Under the pieces are notes generated by a model that worked only from the letters and a program-made list of their open reading frames with translations, was not told the DNA's origin and did not search any database. From Cannabis sativa (Eukaryota > Streptophyta > Magnoliopsida > Rosales > Cannabaceae), in assembly GCF_029168945.1 (NCBI RefSeq), contig NC_083602.1, forward strand, positions 79,628,600-79,692,599: a DNA stretch of 64,000 nt. The letters run 5' to 3'. Shown here one piece after another: positions 9,411 through 22,800 of the stretch. Made by a program: the position numbers and the translations under genes. The stretch's first letter is position 1. Each line of letters starts with the position of its first letter.

Positions 9411-12400
9411 ATGGACGCCAGGCGGACTACCAGGAGTCAGGGCAATTCCGTGGGGTCGAACCAAGGACAGGGAGCTCAGTTTCCCCCACCTGTTAGGGGC
9501 CGAGGTAGAGGTTCCTGAGGCAGGGCTCGTTGTCGGGGTGATGAGAACCCGCCACAGGCTGCCCAGGCTCCCCCAGCCGATCAGGGAGCCCAGAATTGGG
9601 AGTTTCGGTTTGCGGAGATGCAAGCCCGGATTGAAGAGCAAGACCTCGAGATTCAGAGGTTAAGACGGCAGGGTGCTCCTGCAGTTCCTGTGCCCGTAGT
9701 TCCAGTGGCACCTGCCCCTGGTGCCCAGGCCGAGATAGTGGTGGCGGCCCATAGATTGCAACCTCTGTACGAACGGTTCCGGAAGCAAGCACCTCCGGTT
9801 TTCCTGGGAGGTCCGGACGTGATGAAAGCCGAGCAATGGCTGACGGTGATCACCAAGATCCTGAACTTTATGGGTGTCACCGGTAACGACAGAGTGGTGT
9901 GCGCCACATTCCAGTTCCAGGAGGATGCGCTGGTCTGGTGGGACATGGTGTCTCTGATCCATGACGTCACCACCATGACCTGGGAAAGGTTCCAGGAACT
10001 CTTTAATGCAAAATACTACAACGAGGCGGTCAGAAGCGCCAAGAGGAAAGAGTTCGCTCACCTGACCCAGCGTGAGAACATGAGCGTCACTGAGTATACT
10101 ACTCAGTTTGATCGGTTGGCGAGGTTAGCCTCGGGAATTGTGCCGACCGACTTCAGCAAGAAGGAGAAGTATCTGGACGGTTTGAATGCCAGGATTAGGC
10201 ATGATTTGATGATCACCACAGACGACAGCACCACCTATGCTCAGATGGTGGAGAAGGCACTGCGAGCTGAGGGCGCAGTTGGGTGTATGTCAGAATCAGC
10301 CAGTACTCCGGTGAGTGGCGGAGCTCCTACCCCTCCTGCATCAGGCTTCAGCAGGGGGAGTAGTGGTTCGGCCATTGATCAGAGGAAGAGAGCACCCACT
10401 GCTTCCGGTGGCTCGAGTCAGAACAAGAGGTTCCGGGGGAACCAGAACAGAGGGAGTCGTCCTGGTGGTACTGAGACCCGATTCTCCTATCCCGAGTGCC
10501 CTAGCTGCAAGAGGCACCATCGGGGTGAGTGCAAAGGTCAGGGATGCTTTCATTGTGGCATGCCCGGACACTTCAAGAGGGACTGTCCCCAGCTCCGACC
10601 AGAGGCACCGCGAGCTCCAGCGATACCCACTCCAGCCAGGGTGTTCGCTATCACTCAGGCTGATGCAGATGCCAGCCCATCAATTGTCACAGGTCAGCTT
10701 TCTATTAACAACTCGCTATATTCAGTGCTGTTTGATTCTGGGGCTACACATTCTTATGTGGCGGCCAGAGTCTTTAGTAAATTGGGTAGACCGTATGATA
10801 GATATGAATCAGGGTTTGGAACCCTGTTACCTGGCGGAGAATTGGTTATCTCCAATAGGTGGATTAGGTCTATGCCGATCAGGATAGATGGTAGAGAGTT
10901 AAGTGCTGATCTGATAGAGATGAGTTTAGTCGAATTCGATATTATTTTAGGAATGGATTTCCTATCTAAATATTCGGCGAGCATTGATTGTAAAAGGAAG
11001 ATGGTGATCTTCCAACCGGAAAGTGAAGAACCGTTTGTATTTGTTGGTTCAGTTCAGGGATCTCGGATCCCGGTGATCTCGGCTATGTCAGCTAGAGAAC
11101 TGTTGCACGGCGGTTGCTTAGGGTTTCTGGCCGTGGTGGTGGACACCACTCGGCCAGATACCATTCGGCCAGAAGACATTAAAGTAGTTCGGGAATTTTT
11201 GGATGTTTTTCCCGAAGAACTTCCAGGGTTACCACCTCAGCGGGAGATTGATTTCGTGATTGACTTGGCACCAGGGGTGGAACCGGTTTCCAAAGCCCCG
11301 TATAGAATGGCTCCAGCTGAACTTAAGGAATTAAAGATTCAGCTCCAAGGGTTGCTTGACATAGGGTTCATTCGGCCCAGTGTGTCACCCTGGGGAGCCC
11401 CGGTTTTATTCGTCAAAAAGAAGGATGGATCTATGAGGATGTGCATCGACTACAGGGAATTGAACAAGCTGACGCTGAAGAATAAATATCCATTACCTAG
11501 GATCGATGACTTGTTCGATCAGCTTCAGGGGAAGACAGTCTTTTCTAAGATTGATCTCCGTTCGGGTTATCATCAGTTGAGAATCCGAGAGGAGGACATT
11601 CCAAAGACGGCCTTCCGCACTAGGTATGGACATTATGAATTTCTGGTTATGTCATTCGGACTAACCAATGCTCCTGCAGCATTCATGGACCTGATGAATA
11701 GAGTATTCAAGGATTTCCTCGATATCTGTGTGATTGTGTTTATCGACGACATCCTCGTGTACTCTCAATCAGAAGAGGAGCATGAGTTACATCTTCAGAT
11801 GGTACTGCAACGGCTTCGAGAACATAAGCTTTATGCCAAGTTCAAGAAATGTGAGTTCTGGCTATCTCAGGTGTCCTTCCTAGGGCACATTGTGAGCAAA
11901 GACGGGATCAAGGTGGATCCCGGGAAGATTGAATCCGTCAGGGATTGGCCGAGACCGAAGACAGTGACAGAGATCAGAAGCTTCTTGGGTTTAGCTGGGT
12001 ACTACCGTAGGTTCGTCGAAGGGTTCTCTAAAATTTCAATGCCCCTAACCGAGCTTACAAAGAAGAATCAGAGATTTATCTGGTCAGATAAATGTGAAGC
12101 TAGTTTTCAGGAGCTGAAACAGAGGTTGATTACTGCTCCGGTGCTAGCTTTGCCTTCGGACAAGGAGAAGTTCGTAGTATATTGTGACGCATCCAAACAG
12201 GGTTTGGGGTGTGTGTTGATGCAAGCCGATCGGGTCATCGCTTATGCCTCCCGTCAGTTAAAGGATTATGAACAGCGATACCCGACTCATGATCTAGAAT
12301 TGGCCGCAGTGGTTTTTGCACTGAAGATTTGGCGACATTACCTTTACGAGGAGAAGTGTGAGATCTATACCGACCATAAAAGTCTCAAATATTTCTTTAC

Positions 12401-12533
12401 TCAGAAGGATTTGAATATGAGACAAAGGCGTTGGTTGGAATTAGTGAAGGATTACGATTGTGAGATCCTCTATCATCCCGGAAAAGCCAATGTAGTGGCC
12501 GATGCCCCGAGCGTAAAGGGTCCGGGCAAGTAG
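9411..12533 (+). pseudogene. Family-A gag-protease-RT-RNase H, interrupted by one stop
   Basis: The frame starts at ATG 9411 (MDARRTTRSQG), meets an in-frame TGA at 9516-9518 (codon 36), and is then open to 12533. The longest uninterrupted part begins at Met 9618 (971 codons; numbers below refer to it). The Gag domain includes ALVWWDMVS and TWERFQELF. The CX2CX4HX4C zinc knuckle is C310 to C323. The protease active site is D373-S-G in [10 protein letters not shown]. The RT carries F708-I-D-D in [10 protein letters not shown]. RNase H carries D857 in YCDAS, and TDHKSL follows. Just after ADAPSV a one-base deletion near 12525, judged against the minus-strand relative at 19880, brings a TAG at 12531-12533 and separates off the integrase frame. 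The protein would form the particle and copy the element RNA. The frame is otherwise well preserved, so the lesions are recent. Confidence 0.93.
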
Positions 12534-12538
12534 CTAGT

Positions 12539-14098
12539 ATGGTTCAGATCTCACCTCAGCTAGCAGAGGATATGGTTAGATCCAGCATTGAGTTTGTGGT
12601 AGGTCAGCTTCACAACTTAACGCTGCAATCTGATATGTTGGAAAGAATAAAAGTCGCTCAGATGACAGATCCAGAGTTAGTGAAAATCCGAGATGAGGTG
12701 TTGGCTGGTCAAGCCAAGGACTTTTCAGTGTCAGATAGTGGGATGCTTTAGTATAAAGCCAGGTTTTGTGTTCCGAACAGTGTGGAACTTAGAAATGAGA
12801 TCTTTGAGGAGGCTCATTCTACCCCGTATTCTCTGCATCCCGGCACCACTAAGATGTACCAAGATTTGAAACCGTACTTCTGGTGGAGCGGTATGAAGAA
12901 GAATTTGGTAGAATTCGTATCGAGATGCCTCACTTGTCAGCAGATTAAGGCTGAACATCAGAGACCAGCAGGGTTGTTGCAGCCTCTAACCCTACCAGAA
13001 TGGAAATGGGAGGATATTACGATGGATTTTGTGGTCGGGTTACCTAGGACCACGGGTTTATTTGATTCCATCTGGGTAGTGGTGGACCGATTTACGAAAT
13101 CTGCTCATTTTCTGCCGGTTAGAACAACATTTTCAGTGGATCAGTTGGCAGAACTGTATGTCAGAGAGATAGTAAGACTTCACGGGGTACCGAAGTCTAT
13201 AGTTTCGGACAGGGATCCGAAGTTCACCTCCAAATTTTGGCAAAGTTTGCAACGGGCAATGGGTACAAAGCTAAAATTTAGTACAGCATTCCATCCTCAG
13301 ACAGATGGTCAGTCCGAAAGGACAATTCAGATATTGGAGGACATGTTGAGAGCCTGTGTTATGGATTTTGAAGGCTCATGGAATAAGTATCTACCGTTGA
13401 TAGAATTTTCTTACAACAACAGTTATCAGAGTACGATAGGGATGGCTCCCTATGAACTGTTGTACGGTAGGAAATGTAGATCCCCTATCCACTGGGATGA
13501 GACAGGGGAGAGGAAATACCTAGGTCCTGAGTCAGTACAGCGGACCAATGAGGCGATAGAGAAGATAAAAGCTAGAATGCTTGCCTCACAGAGCAGACAG
13601 AAGAGTTACGCAGATCCGAAACGCAGAGATGTTGAGTTCCAAGTAGGGGAACATGTGTTTTTATGGGTATCTCCAATGAAGGGGATTAAACGTTTCGGGA
13701 AAAGAGGCAAGTTATGCCCTAGATTTACAGGACCTTTCGAGATTCTCAAAAAGATAGGTCAAGTGGCATATCGGTTAGCATTGCCTCCAGCCTTATCAGC
13801 AGTTCACAACGTATTCCATGTCTCGATGTTGAGAAAATACGTTTCAGACCCCTCTCATATACTCAGTTATGAGAGTCTTGAGCTACAGCCATACATGACT
13901 TATGAGGAACAGCCAGTGCAGATCCTGGATAGAAAGGATAAAGTCCTTCGGAATAAGACCATAGCTTTGGTTAAAGTTCTCTGGAGAAACAGCAAGGTGG
14001 AAGAAGCCACGTGGGAGCTAGAGTCAGATATGAGAGCTCAATATCCAGAGTTATTCAGGTTAGATTTCGGGGACGAAATCCTTTTAAGGGGGGGATAG
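12539..14098 (+). pseudogene. Family-A integrase with C-terminal chromodomain
   Basis: This is the continuation of pol in a different frame from the RT part. It is open except for TAG at 12749-12751, and the largest part starts at 12782 (438 codons; numbers refer to it). The zinc-binding H12-H19-C49-C52 is present. The catalytic triad D82, D143, E179 has the exact D-60-D-35-E spacing. LHPG, HPQTDGQSER and the HNVFHVSMLRKY segment of the C-terminal domain follow. The tail has EEQPVQILDRKDKVLRNK and VKVLWRNSKVEEATWE, a chromodomain that in this clade is thought to steer insertion to marked chromatin. It ends GDEILLRGG, with the stop overlapping the polypurine tract region. All catalytic residues are intact, but the stop and the upstream frameshift would prevent a joined product. 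Confidence 0.95.
14086..14095 (+). other. Polypurine tract of the family-A element
   Basis: AAGGGGGGGA lies just before the 3' LTR (TG at 14100), where plus-strand DNA synthesis is primed. It overlaps the end of the integrase frame. Confidence 0.9.
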
Positions 14099-14099
14099 T

Positions 14100-16331
14100 T
14101 GTAAAGCCCGCTTAGTTAATTTGGAAATTATCGGTTAATTATGATTATTTATGAAATTATTTATAGCTATTTAAATAATTTATTATACTGTTATTTATGG
14201 AATTCAGAAATGCATGGTTATGTTATTCAGTAGTTTTGATATTTTGCATTTCCGGTGCCCGGTATTTTGGAACTCGGCGTTTGGCTCAGTAGAAATCACA
14301 ACTGAGTATGTTAGTAGTTTGGGGACGGGTTTTAGACATTGGGAATGTCGGGAATGGCCGGGAATTTAGAATTTCCCAAAAATACCCCTTTAGTATGATT
14401 TATGTGATTTTATGGTGGAGGGGCAAATTGGTCTTTTTGCCCCATTAGTGTTTTGTCTTATGTGAGTTATTAAATGGAATAAATGTTTATTTTAATTGAT
14501 TATTTTGGCTGAAATAGATTAATGAAAAAGCTTTCATTTTATTCTTTATGTTATTCAAAGTTAGAAAATAGAAAAATTGCAAAACTCTCTCTTTCTTTCC
14601 TCTCATTTTCGGCCAAGCTTGGGAGCAGCTAGGGCTGAATTTTCTTGATGAATTTAAGTTATTTTTAGCAAGATCTAAGTAATCCTAGACAAGGTAAACC
14701 TTGCTCTAGCTTCTTTTCATGTTCTTTGAAATTTTGGATGAGTTTTAATGTGATGCATGCTTGATTATTTGTTATTGTTGCTGCTGTGATTTTGTTGTTG
14801 TTACTGGAATTTAAGCATGTTAATTTGTGGTTATTTAGGTTGTTAGTAATGAATGTTAATTGCTTTGCTCAAGTTTGAATTTTTAGCTCAAAATATGGTT
14901 TTCAAAGAGAAATGATTGAATCTGTTGCTGGGTTGTTGTTAATGTTTTTAGTTGATTTCAGAAGCTATTTTAAGCATGTTTAAGTAGAATTAAGCTGCTT
15001 GGTATGCATGTTGTTTAGATTTGCTCAAGTTTGAGTTTAGAACTCAAAGCTTGAGCTCCAATGGTGATTTTTGTTTCTGTGTATTCTGGGTTGTTTTGAG
15101 GCCTTAGAAATGTTCTAGGGAAGGTTTAGAACAGGTCTGGAAAGTTTGAATCAATTTCGGGTTGAATTGGTTGAGATATGAAAATTTGATGTTGCTGCCT
15201 GCGAGGAACCGGAATTCTGGTTGTGCATCCGGAATTCCGGATGGGCTTTGAAAATTCCCAGAACCGGAATTCCGGTTGGCAACCGGTCTGCCGGTTGGGG
15301 AATTTTCAGAACCCGTGTTTTTCCTCGTTTTTATGTTTTAAGGGGTATTGCCATGCTTTTTATCGATAGGGAAACTTTTAGTTCCTAGTTTAAGTCCCCG
15401 GGAAGTGATTTAGCGTGTCACTTATAGCGTTGTGATTTTTATGGTTTAGGAGCCAGTAATCCGCCGCTCAGCTAAAGTTCCAGTCAGGTTGACCGGCACA
15501 CCTGAATTCGGAATCCAGGTAAGATTAGTATAACAGTATGCATATGTAGATTACATGTTTAGCGTGCATGTAGGAAGCCTATTAGATTACATTAGTTGTA
15601 TGTTGGCTTCGAACCATCCAACCCTGTTACTTCGGTACAGGCTGGAGTATGACCAGCAGCCGGAGTATGACCGGTTTGACAGATCAGGCTGACACTTGGT
15701 TGGTGGTTCCGTACTATTGACGTATCCCATCGGTACAGGCTGGAGTATGACCAGCAGCTGGAGTATGACCAGTTCGACTGATCAGGAGGATACTTGTCAA
15801 TAGTACCGTCCCTGTGAACGTTCAAAACTCAGTACCATGTTAGACATGGCAGTAGTGGCTCAGTACCGTGTTGGACACGGCAGTAGCGGGACTCAGTATC
15901 GTGTTGGACACGGCAGTTAGAATTATGTATGAGTATTATTATGCTTTTCTTACTGAGTCTGTCGACTCACAGTTTTACGTTTATGTGTAGGTAAAGGCAA
16001 GGCTAAGGCTGATGGACTGTGAGCGAGCTTGTGAAGATTGTACATGTCGGGGCGGTTAGGCCTGGAGCGTACGATCATCGGGACAGCGAGGCTGATTTTT
16101 TGTAACTGGTCGTTAGACGACCTTTATTTTGTGTATCAGTTAAACAGTTAAATCTTTTGTAAATAATTTTATAATCGGGATCCCGAGTCTTTTGTAATAT
16201 TGTTTTATAAGTTTAATTAAAAAGCAAAATTTTAATTAATCACGTTTTTCCATAAACCTCGTTGATTAGCAACGAGCTGCACAGTACGTTTAAAAATCAC
16301 GTAATACGCCTATGGTAGTTAGGGTGTTACA
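14100..16331 (+). repeat. 3' LTR of the complete family-A element (2,232 bp)
   Basis: It has the same ends as the 5' LTR. The main difference is 53 extra bases in the palindrome region (15207-15296), which holds four palindromic units instead of two: AACCGGAATTCTGGTT, ATCCGGAATTCCGGAT, AACCGGAATTCCGGTT and AACCGGTCTGCCGGTT. The two LTRs are copied from one template at insertion, so the 5' copy has probably lost these bases, or the 3' copy gained them, since then. Confidence 0.95.
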
Positions 16332-18175
16332 ACTGTTGTCCCGAGGATCGTACGCTCCAGGCCTAACCGCCCAAACATGTAAAACCTTCATCTGCTCGTC
16401 CTCACGGTTCCTCAGCTTTGGCCTTGCCCTTACCTACATATAAACATAGCACTATGACTAACGTACATATATCCCGGGTTATGATCAGGCGCCCATACCC
16501 TTGACCACCACCCTAATCCTCGTGTCCCACAAGGTACTGACTCTCGAACGTTCGTACGACGGTACTTTTGACATAGTAACAGCCTATACTCGGTACGCTA
16601 GTCATACTTTAGCCGTACCGATGTGTTACAGTATCATCCTATACTCGGTATGTCAGTCATACTCTGAACATACCGATTTGATACGGTCAAACAGTACAGT
16701 TGCATCGACCTTAGTATCAGCCTATGCTCGGTACGCTAGTCATACTCCAGCCGTACCGATGTGATATTGTCGGATGGTACGAAGCCAACATACATATCTA
16801 ATGTAATCTAACAGGCTTCCTAACATGCACGCTAAACATGTAAATATATATGCATACTGTTATACTAATCTTACCTCGATTCCGAATTCAGGTGTGTCGA
16901 TCAACCTGAGTGGAACAATCTGCTCAGCGAATTACAGGCTCCTAAATCATAATAATCACAACACTGATAAGTGACACGCTAAATCACTTCCCGAGGACAT
17001 AAACTAGAAACTAAAAGTTTTCCTATCAATAAATAACATGGAAATACCCTAAACATAACAAAAATGGGAAGAACTAGGGTTCCCAAATTTGCCCCAACCG
17101 GTAGACCGGTTCCCTAACTAGAATTCTGGTTCTGGGTAAAATTCCTGGAAGCCAACCGGAATTCTGGTTCCTACAGGCCTCTCTGAACTGGAATTCCGGT
17201 TCAGTGCAGAAATCACCAAAAAATTCATATCTCATGCAATTCAACCCCAATTCAAACCAAACTTTCCAGACCTATTCTATACAACGTATAGAACATTTTC
17301 AAGGCAACAAAACAATCACCCAAGTACAGAATCAAAATCCACCATTAATAAGCCAAGCTTGAGTTCAAAACTCCAAAGCTTGCTCAAACAACATAACAAC
17401 CCTAAAAACCACTTCTAATCAACTCAAACAAACATAATTTAACTACTGAATTAACCATCAAACATCAACAACAACAGCAGCAACTAAAATTCTACAACAT
17501 GCAAAAACCATCATCTTTCCTTACAACTCAAGAAAACAAAAAGGAAGTTGCTAGAAATTATACCTTGGCTTGGATTACACTATGAGCTGCTGGAAACACA
17601 GAATTGAGGAAGCAAAATCATGAACCCTAGCTGCTCTAAGGGTGGCCAAAAGTGAGAGTGAGCTTGAGAGAGAAAATGTGATCTTTTTTCTAACTTTTGT
17701 AATTTTTTGCATAAAATGAATAAATGGATTGGTTTACCTTATTTTACTAGATTGCTTCAGCCAAACTAAGCAATAAAAACCAGATAAAACTTAATATTAA
17801 ACCCCCACTAAAAGACAAAACTCAATAAGCAAAAAGGCCATAATGCCCTTGCCCATACTAAAGAGTCATACAAATCACTTAGGGTATTTTGGGAAAACTC
17901 TAAATTCCCGACTAAACTCAACATTCTCAATGTTTAATTATACCGTCCCGCTATACTAAAATACGAAGATGTGATTCTACTAAGCCATACATCGCATTCC
18001 AATGTTGCCGGGCACTGAACATGCAAAAATATGAAATTTCTATATATGACATAAAAAATGCATTCTAAATTCAAATAAATCATCATAAATAATTATTTAA
18101 ATATCAATAAATAATTTTCATAATTAAACCCTAATTATCTGCTAATTTCCAAATTTAAATTAAGCGGTCTTTACA

Positions 18176-18432
18176 CTTGTATTGCATCGCCTAATCAAGC
18201 AAGCCTGTGCCATAGCCTCGTACCCATATGTCGCATAACTGCATCACTTAATTAGGTGAGCCAGTGCCAAAAACCTACATCCATATACCATATAATTGCA
18301 TCACCTAATCAGGTGAGCTCGTACCTACGCTCGATACTCATCATATATCACTAACGCCCGCACTTACGCCAAATACGTCACCAAGAAATCGCATCACCTA
18401 ATCAGGTGAGCTCATATATCACATGCATAATA
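18176..18432 (-). repeat. Element M 3' LTR, piece 2
   Basis: It resumes the match to the other M LTR at about 42536 ('attgcatcgcctaatcaagc', then repeats with CACCTAATCAGGTG) and runs to 'atatcacatgcataata', equivalent to about 42990. There it stops, joined to Copia sequence. Some 1 kb of LTR (equivalent to about 42990-44010) is missing before piece 3 at 35797. Confidence 0.85.
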
Positions 18433-18931
18433 ACTCTTAGACTACACCACACTAGATTTCAAGACTTGCCTTTGTGTTAGAAAGTTTGCTGATAAGATGG
18501 TGATTACTCTGGGGGTGGAATAGTGATTTTGGAGAAGTGTAAAAACCTATCTGAAGTCTCTAGGTCTACCAGAAAGGGACTGAATGTTAAAGTTGCAGGA
18601 AAGGTACTTATTCAGTCTAAGGAAGGTTCTATACATTTTTGGCACCATTTCAAATTGCCTTAACTACTAGTGTTATTTCCTGATTAACCAAAAGTAGTTG
18701 CCAAAGGTATAGAATCCAGTATCCCAAAAAGAGTAGACATATAGAGAGGAATTTCACATTATCAATGATTTTGTGATTAAGGAAGAGTAATGGTGGAGAA
18801 AAGGTTGGGTTTAATTCAACCTTTCAGATCCTATTACGAGGAGTTTACTACTACTACACTTGATTTGTATATCAAGGTGTTGAGATTATTTGAAATGCAC
18901 TTTTTGTTTTATATTAGTGCAAGTGGGAGTT
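18433..18931 (+). pseudogene. Copia RNase H 3' end remnant, first unit
   Basis: It is near-identical to 31451-31953, with the same disabled reading frames derived from the Copia RNase H C-terminus and the same polypurine tract 'gcaagtgggagt' just before the LTR at 18932. It was truncated at the left when joined to element M's LTR. Confidence 0.8.
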
Positions 18932-19843
18932 TGTTGGGTTTTATGCCCTAAATAAAACTCCATTTCAATGTAATCCATTTTATTCAACATCAATAAAGAA
19001 AAATAAGTATTTTTCATTCATTTGTGTATGTTTTGGTTCATCTTATCAATTGCTTGTCTATTTGATTTATAAATTCATCTGAAACCCTTTTCACATACTT
19101 GATCCTGTTTATTGCGTTGTCAAAACTTTGGAAAGTAAACATGACTATGTGAATAAAGTTTCCTAAATTTATCAGACACAGCGTTTTACTGATATGATAA
19201 TCTACAACAGAGTTTACTTGCATTTGGAGAAATGCTATGTTCTTTCCAGAGCATTGGTTAAAGTAAAGCTCAGGTTGGGTGCATGGAGTATGCATCAGAA
19301 GGGACCAATATTGAACTTTGACTTAGATTTATTAAACTTACCGTAATATCTATTCAAGTCAATATCGCCTAGTTGATCCTAGATAAAATGATCCTAATCC
19401 TGTTATGATTAGGCTCAATCTCAAGAGGTTATTCGTGTTCTTTGATTTGTTAGTTAAGCCTACTTTTAGGTCAGGGTGATACGTACATTTTGGGAACACG
19501 GTAGTGCAATTGAGTGGGAGCGCTAACATAAACATGGAATCTATAGCTTCTATCTGGCGAATAGTAAGTAAAGGATGATCTCCTTCGAGCTTGACGAAAC
19601 GAAAAATAAATGGTGGAGTACTCATTTCACATAAGCTGAAATATCATTGATACGGGGTTAAGTGTTTTAAGGATAAAACACATTGTAGGGTGTAACGGTA
19701 ATCTAATCCCTTTACAGTGTAGATCATCCATATAGAGGATCATTGATCAAATTAGGATTATAACAATGGATAACTAATGATGTGTCTATATGGTGGAACA
19801 TATAGAGCATTCTATATACTGAGAGTGCAATTCTAAGTTCTAA
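18932..19843 (+). repeat. Copia LTR of the shared middle position, first part
   Basis: It starts TGTTGGGTTTTATGCCCTAA and matches 31954-32870 closely. It is broken at 19844 by the truncated minus-strand Gypsy. The LTR's right end reappears at 25477-25639. About 0.8 kb of LTR between these points is absent. Confidence 0.9.
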
Positions 19844-22800
19844 CTGAGGTGAGATTTGAACCATGCTAGCTACCTGCCCGGGACCCTTCCTGCTCAGGGC
19901 ATCTGCCACTACATTAGCCTTCCCAGGGTGATAGAGAATCTCACAGTCGTAATCTTTCACTAATTCCAATCAACGCCTCTGTCTCATATTCAGATCTTTC
20001 TAAGTATAGAAATACTTGAGACTTTTATGGTCGGTATAGATTTCACACCTTTCTCCGTAAAAGGTAATGCCGCCAGATCTTTAATGCAAAAACCACCGCG
20101 GCCAATTCTAGATCATAAGTCGGGTATCGCTGTTCATAATCCTTTAACTAACGGGAGGCGTAAGCGATAACCCGATCGGCTTGCACCAGCACACACCCCT
20201 GACCCTGTCTGGATGCATCGCAATAAACTACAAATTTCTCGTTGTTTGAAGGCAAAGCTAGCACTGGAGTGGTAATCAATCTCTGTTTCAGCTCCTGAAA
20301 ACTAGCTTCGCACTTGTCTGACCAGACAAACCGCTGATTCTTCTTTGTAAGTTCAGTTAAGGGTGTTGAGATCTTTGAAAACCCTTCCACGAACCTACGA
20401 TAATACCCGGCTAAACCCAAGAAGCTTCTAATTTCTGTCACTGTCTTCGGTCTCTGCCAATCCCTGACGGATTCTATCTTCCCGGGATCCACCTTGATCC
20501 CATCTTTGCTAACGATGTGCCCTAAGAAGGACACCTGAGATAGCCAGAATTCACATTTCTTGAATTTGGCATAAAGCTTGTGTTCCCGAAGCCGTTACAA
20601 AACCATGTGAAGATGTAACTCATGCTCCTCTTCTGACTGAGAGTACACAAGGATGTCGTCGATAAACACAATCACACATATATCGAGGAAATCCTTGAAT
20701 ACTCTATTCATCAAATCCATGAATGCTACAGGAGCATTAGTTAGTCCAAACGACATAACCAAGAATTCGTAATGTCCATACCTTGTACGGAAAGTCGTCT
20801 TCGGAATGTCCTCCTCTCGAATTTTCAACTAATGATAACCCGATCGGAGATCAATCTTGGAAAAGATCGTCTTCCCCTGAAGTTGATGAAACAGATCATC
20901 GATTCTAGGTAGTGGATATTTATTCTTCACTGTTAATTTGTTTAACTCCTGATAATCGATGCACATCCTCATAGTTCCATCTTTCTTCTTAACGAATAAA
21001 ACCGGAGCTCCCCAGGGTGACACACTAGGCCGAATAAACCCTATGTCAAGCAACCCCTGAAGCTGAATCTTTAACTCCTTAAGTTCAGCTGGAGCCATTC
21101 TATACGGAGCCTTGGAAACCGGTTCCACTCCTGGTGCCAGATCTATAACGAAATCAATCTCCCACTGAGGTGGTAACCCTGGAAGTTCTTCGGGAAAAAC
21201 ATCTAGAAATTCCCGAACCACCTTGATTTCCTCTGGCCGAATGGTATCTGGCCGAGTGGTGTCCATCACCACGGCCAGAAACCCTAAACAACCGCCATGT
21301 AGTAACTCCTTAGCTGACATGGCCGAAATCACCGGGATCCGCGATCCCCGAACTGAACCAACAAACACAAATGGTTCTTCACTTTCCGGTTGGAAGATCA
21401 CCATCTTCCTCTTGCAATCAATACTTGCTGAGTATTTCGATAGGAAATCCATTGCTAAAATAATATCGAAATCTACTAGGCTCATCTCTATCAAATCAGC
21501 GCTTAACTCTCTACCATCTATTCTAATCGGCATAGACCTAATCTACCTTTTGGAGATAACTAACTCTCCGCCAGGTAATAGGCTTCTAAACCCTGATTCA
21601 TAACTATCACACGGTCTATCCAATTTACTAAAGAGTCTGGCTGCCACATAAGAATGTGTGGCCCCAGAATCAAACAGCACTGAGTAATATGAGTTATTAA
21701 CAGAGAGCTGACCTGTTACAATAGAGGGGCTGGCATCTTCATCAGCCTGCGTGATGGCGAACACCCTAGCTGGAGTGCGTCTCGCCGGAGCCTTAGGTGC
21801 CTTTGGACGTAGCTGGGGACAATCCCTCTCGTAGTGTCCGGGCATGCCACACTGAAAGCATCCCTGACCTCTGCACTCACCCAGATGGTGCCTTTTGCAA
21901 CTGGGGCACTCTAGGTACGAAAACCGGGTCTCAGCACCACCCTGTCGGCTGCCTCTACTCTGGTTCCCCCGGAACCTCTTGTTCTGCCTTGAGCCACTGG
22001 ATGCAATGGATGTTTTCTTCTTCTGGTCCATGGCCGAACCACTACTTCCCCTGCTAAATCCTGATGCAGGAGGGGTAGGAGCCCCGCCACTCCCTGGAGT
22101 ACTAGCCGACTTCGACATACATCCAACTGTACCCTCAGCTCGCAGTGCCTTCTCCACCATCTCAGCATAGGTGGTCTTATCGTCGGTGGTGATCATAAGG
22201 TCATGTCGAATCTTCGCATTAAGTCCATCCAAATACTTTTCCTTCTTGCTGAAATTGGTTGGCACTATTCCCGAGGCCAACCTCGCCAACCGATCGAATT
22301 GGGTGGTGAACTCTTTCCTCTTGGCACTTCTAACTGCCTTATTATAATACTTTGCGTTGAAGAGTTCCTAGAACCTTTCCCAGGTCATGGTGGTGACATT
22401 GTGAATCTGAGACACCATGTCCCACCAGACTAGAGCGTCTTCTTGGAACTGGAAGGTGGCACACACCACTCTGTCATTTTCGGTGACACCCATAAAGTTC
22501 AGAATCTTGGTTATCACCGTTAGCCATTGCTCGGCTTTCATGACATCTGGACCTCCCAGAAAAATCGGAGATGCTTGCTTCCGGAACCTTTCATACAGGG
22601 GTTCCATTCTGTTTGCCGCTACCACTATCTCGGCTTGAGCAGCAGGGGCGGGTGCCACAGGAACTTCTGGCACAGGCACTGCAGGAGCACCCTGCTGCCT
22701 CAATCTCTGTATCTCAAGATCTTGTTCCTCTATCCTGGCTTGCATTTCAGCAAACCTAGTCTCCCAATTCTGGGCTTCTTGCTCGGCTTGGGCAGCCTGG

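Larger units (their letters stand above)
6940..16331 (+). mobile_element. Complete family-A Ty3/Gypsy chromovirus (Tekay-like)
   Basis: A 9.39-kb element with two LTRs (6940-9118 and 14100-16331), PBS, gag-pol, polypurine tract and a perfect 5-bp target duplication ACTGT (6935-6939 and 16332-16336). The gene order gag, protease, RT, RNase H, integrase, chromodomain is that of chromoviruses. The Tekay assignment rests on the chromodomain and the GDEILLRGG end and is from memory. The LTRs differ by a 53-bp insertion in the 3' copy plus scattered substitutions, so the insertion is young. It sits inside an A-like solo LTR of the opposite strand. Three lesions break the reading frame, so it cannot supply its own full polyprotein as it stands. 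Confidence 0.97.
6705..18175 (-). mobile_element. A-like solo LTR (minus), split by the complete family-A element
   Basis: The two parts are 6705-6939 and 16332-18175, about 2.08 kb together. The plus strand starts TGTAACACCCTAACTAGCAT and ends AAGCGGTCTTTACA, the reverse complement of the family-A LTR ends. Flanking bases are ATTGT (6700-6704) and CTTGT (18176-18180). The uninterrupted copy in the other M LTR (around 42530) shows that one target sequence was duplicated and that the left copy has since mutated. There is no interior, so it is a solo LTR left by LTR-LTR recombination. Confidence 0.9.

Noticed and set aside
9345..10061. Several frames opposite or out of frame with family-A gag
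   Set aside because: They are shadows of the GC-rich gag sequence. Gag, zinc knuckle and protease are all in the plus frame described.
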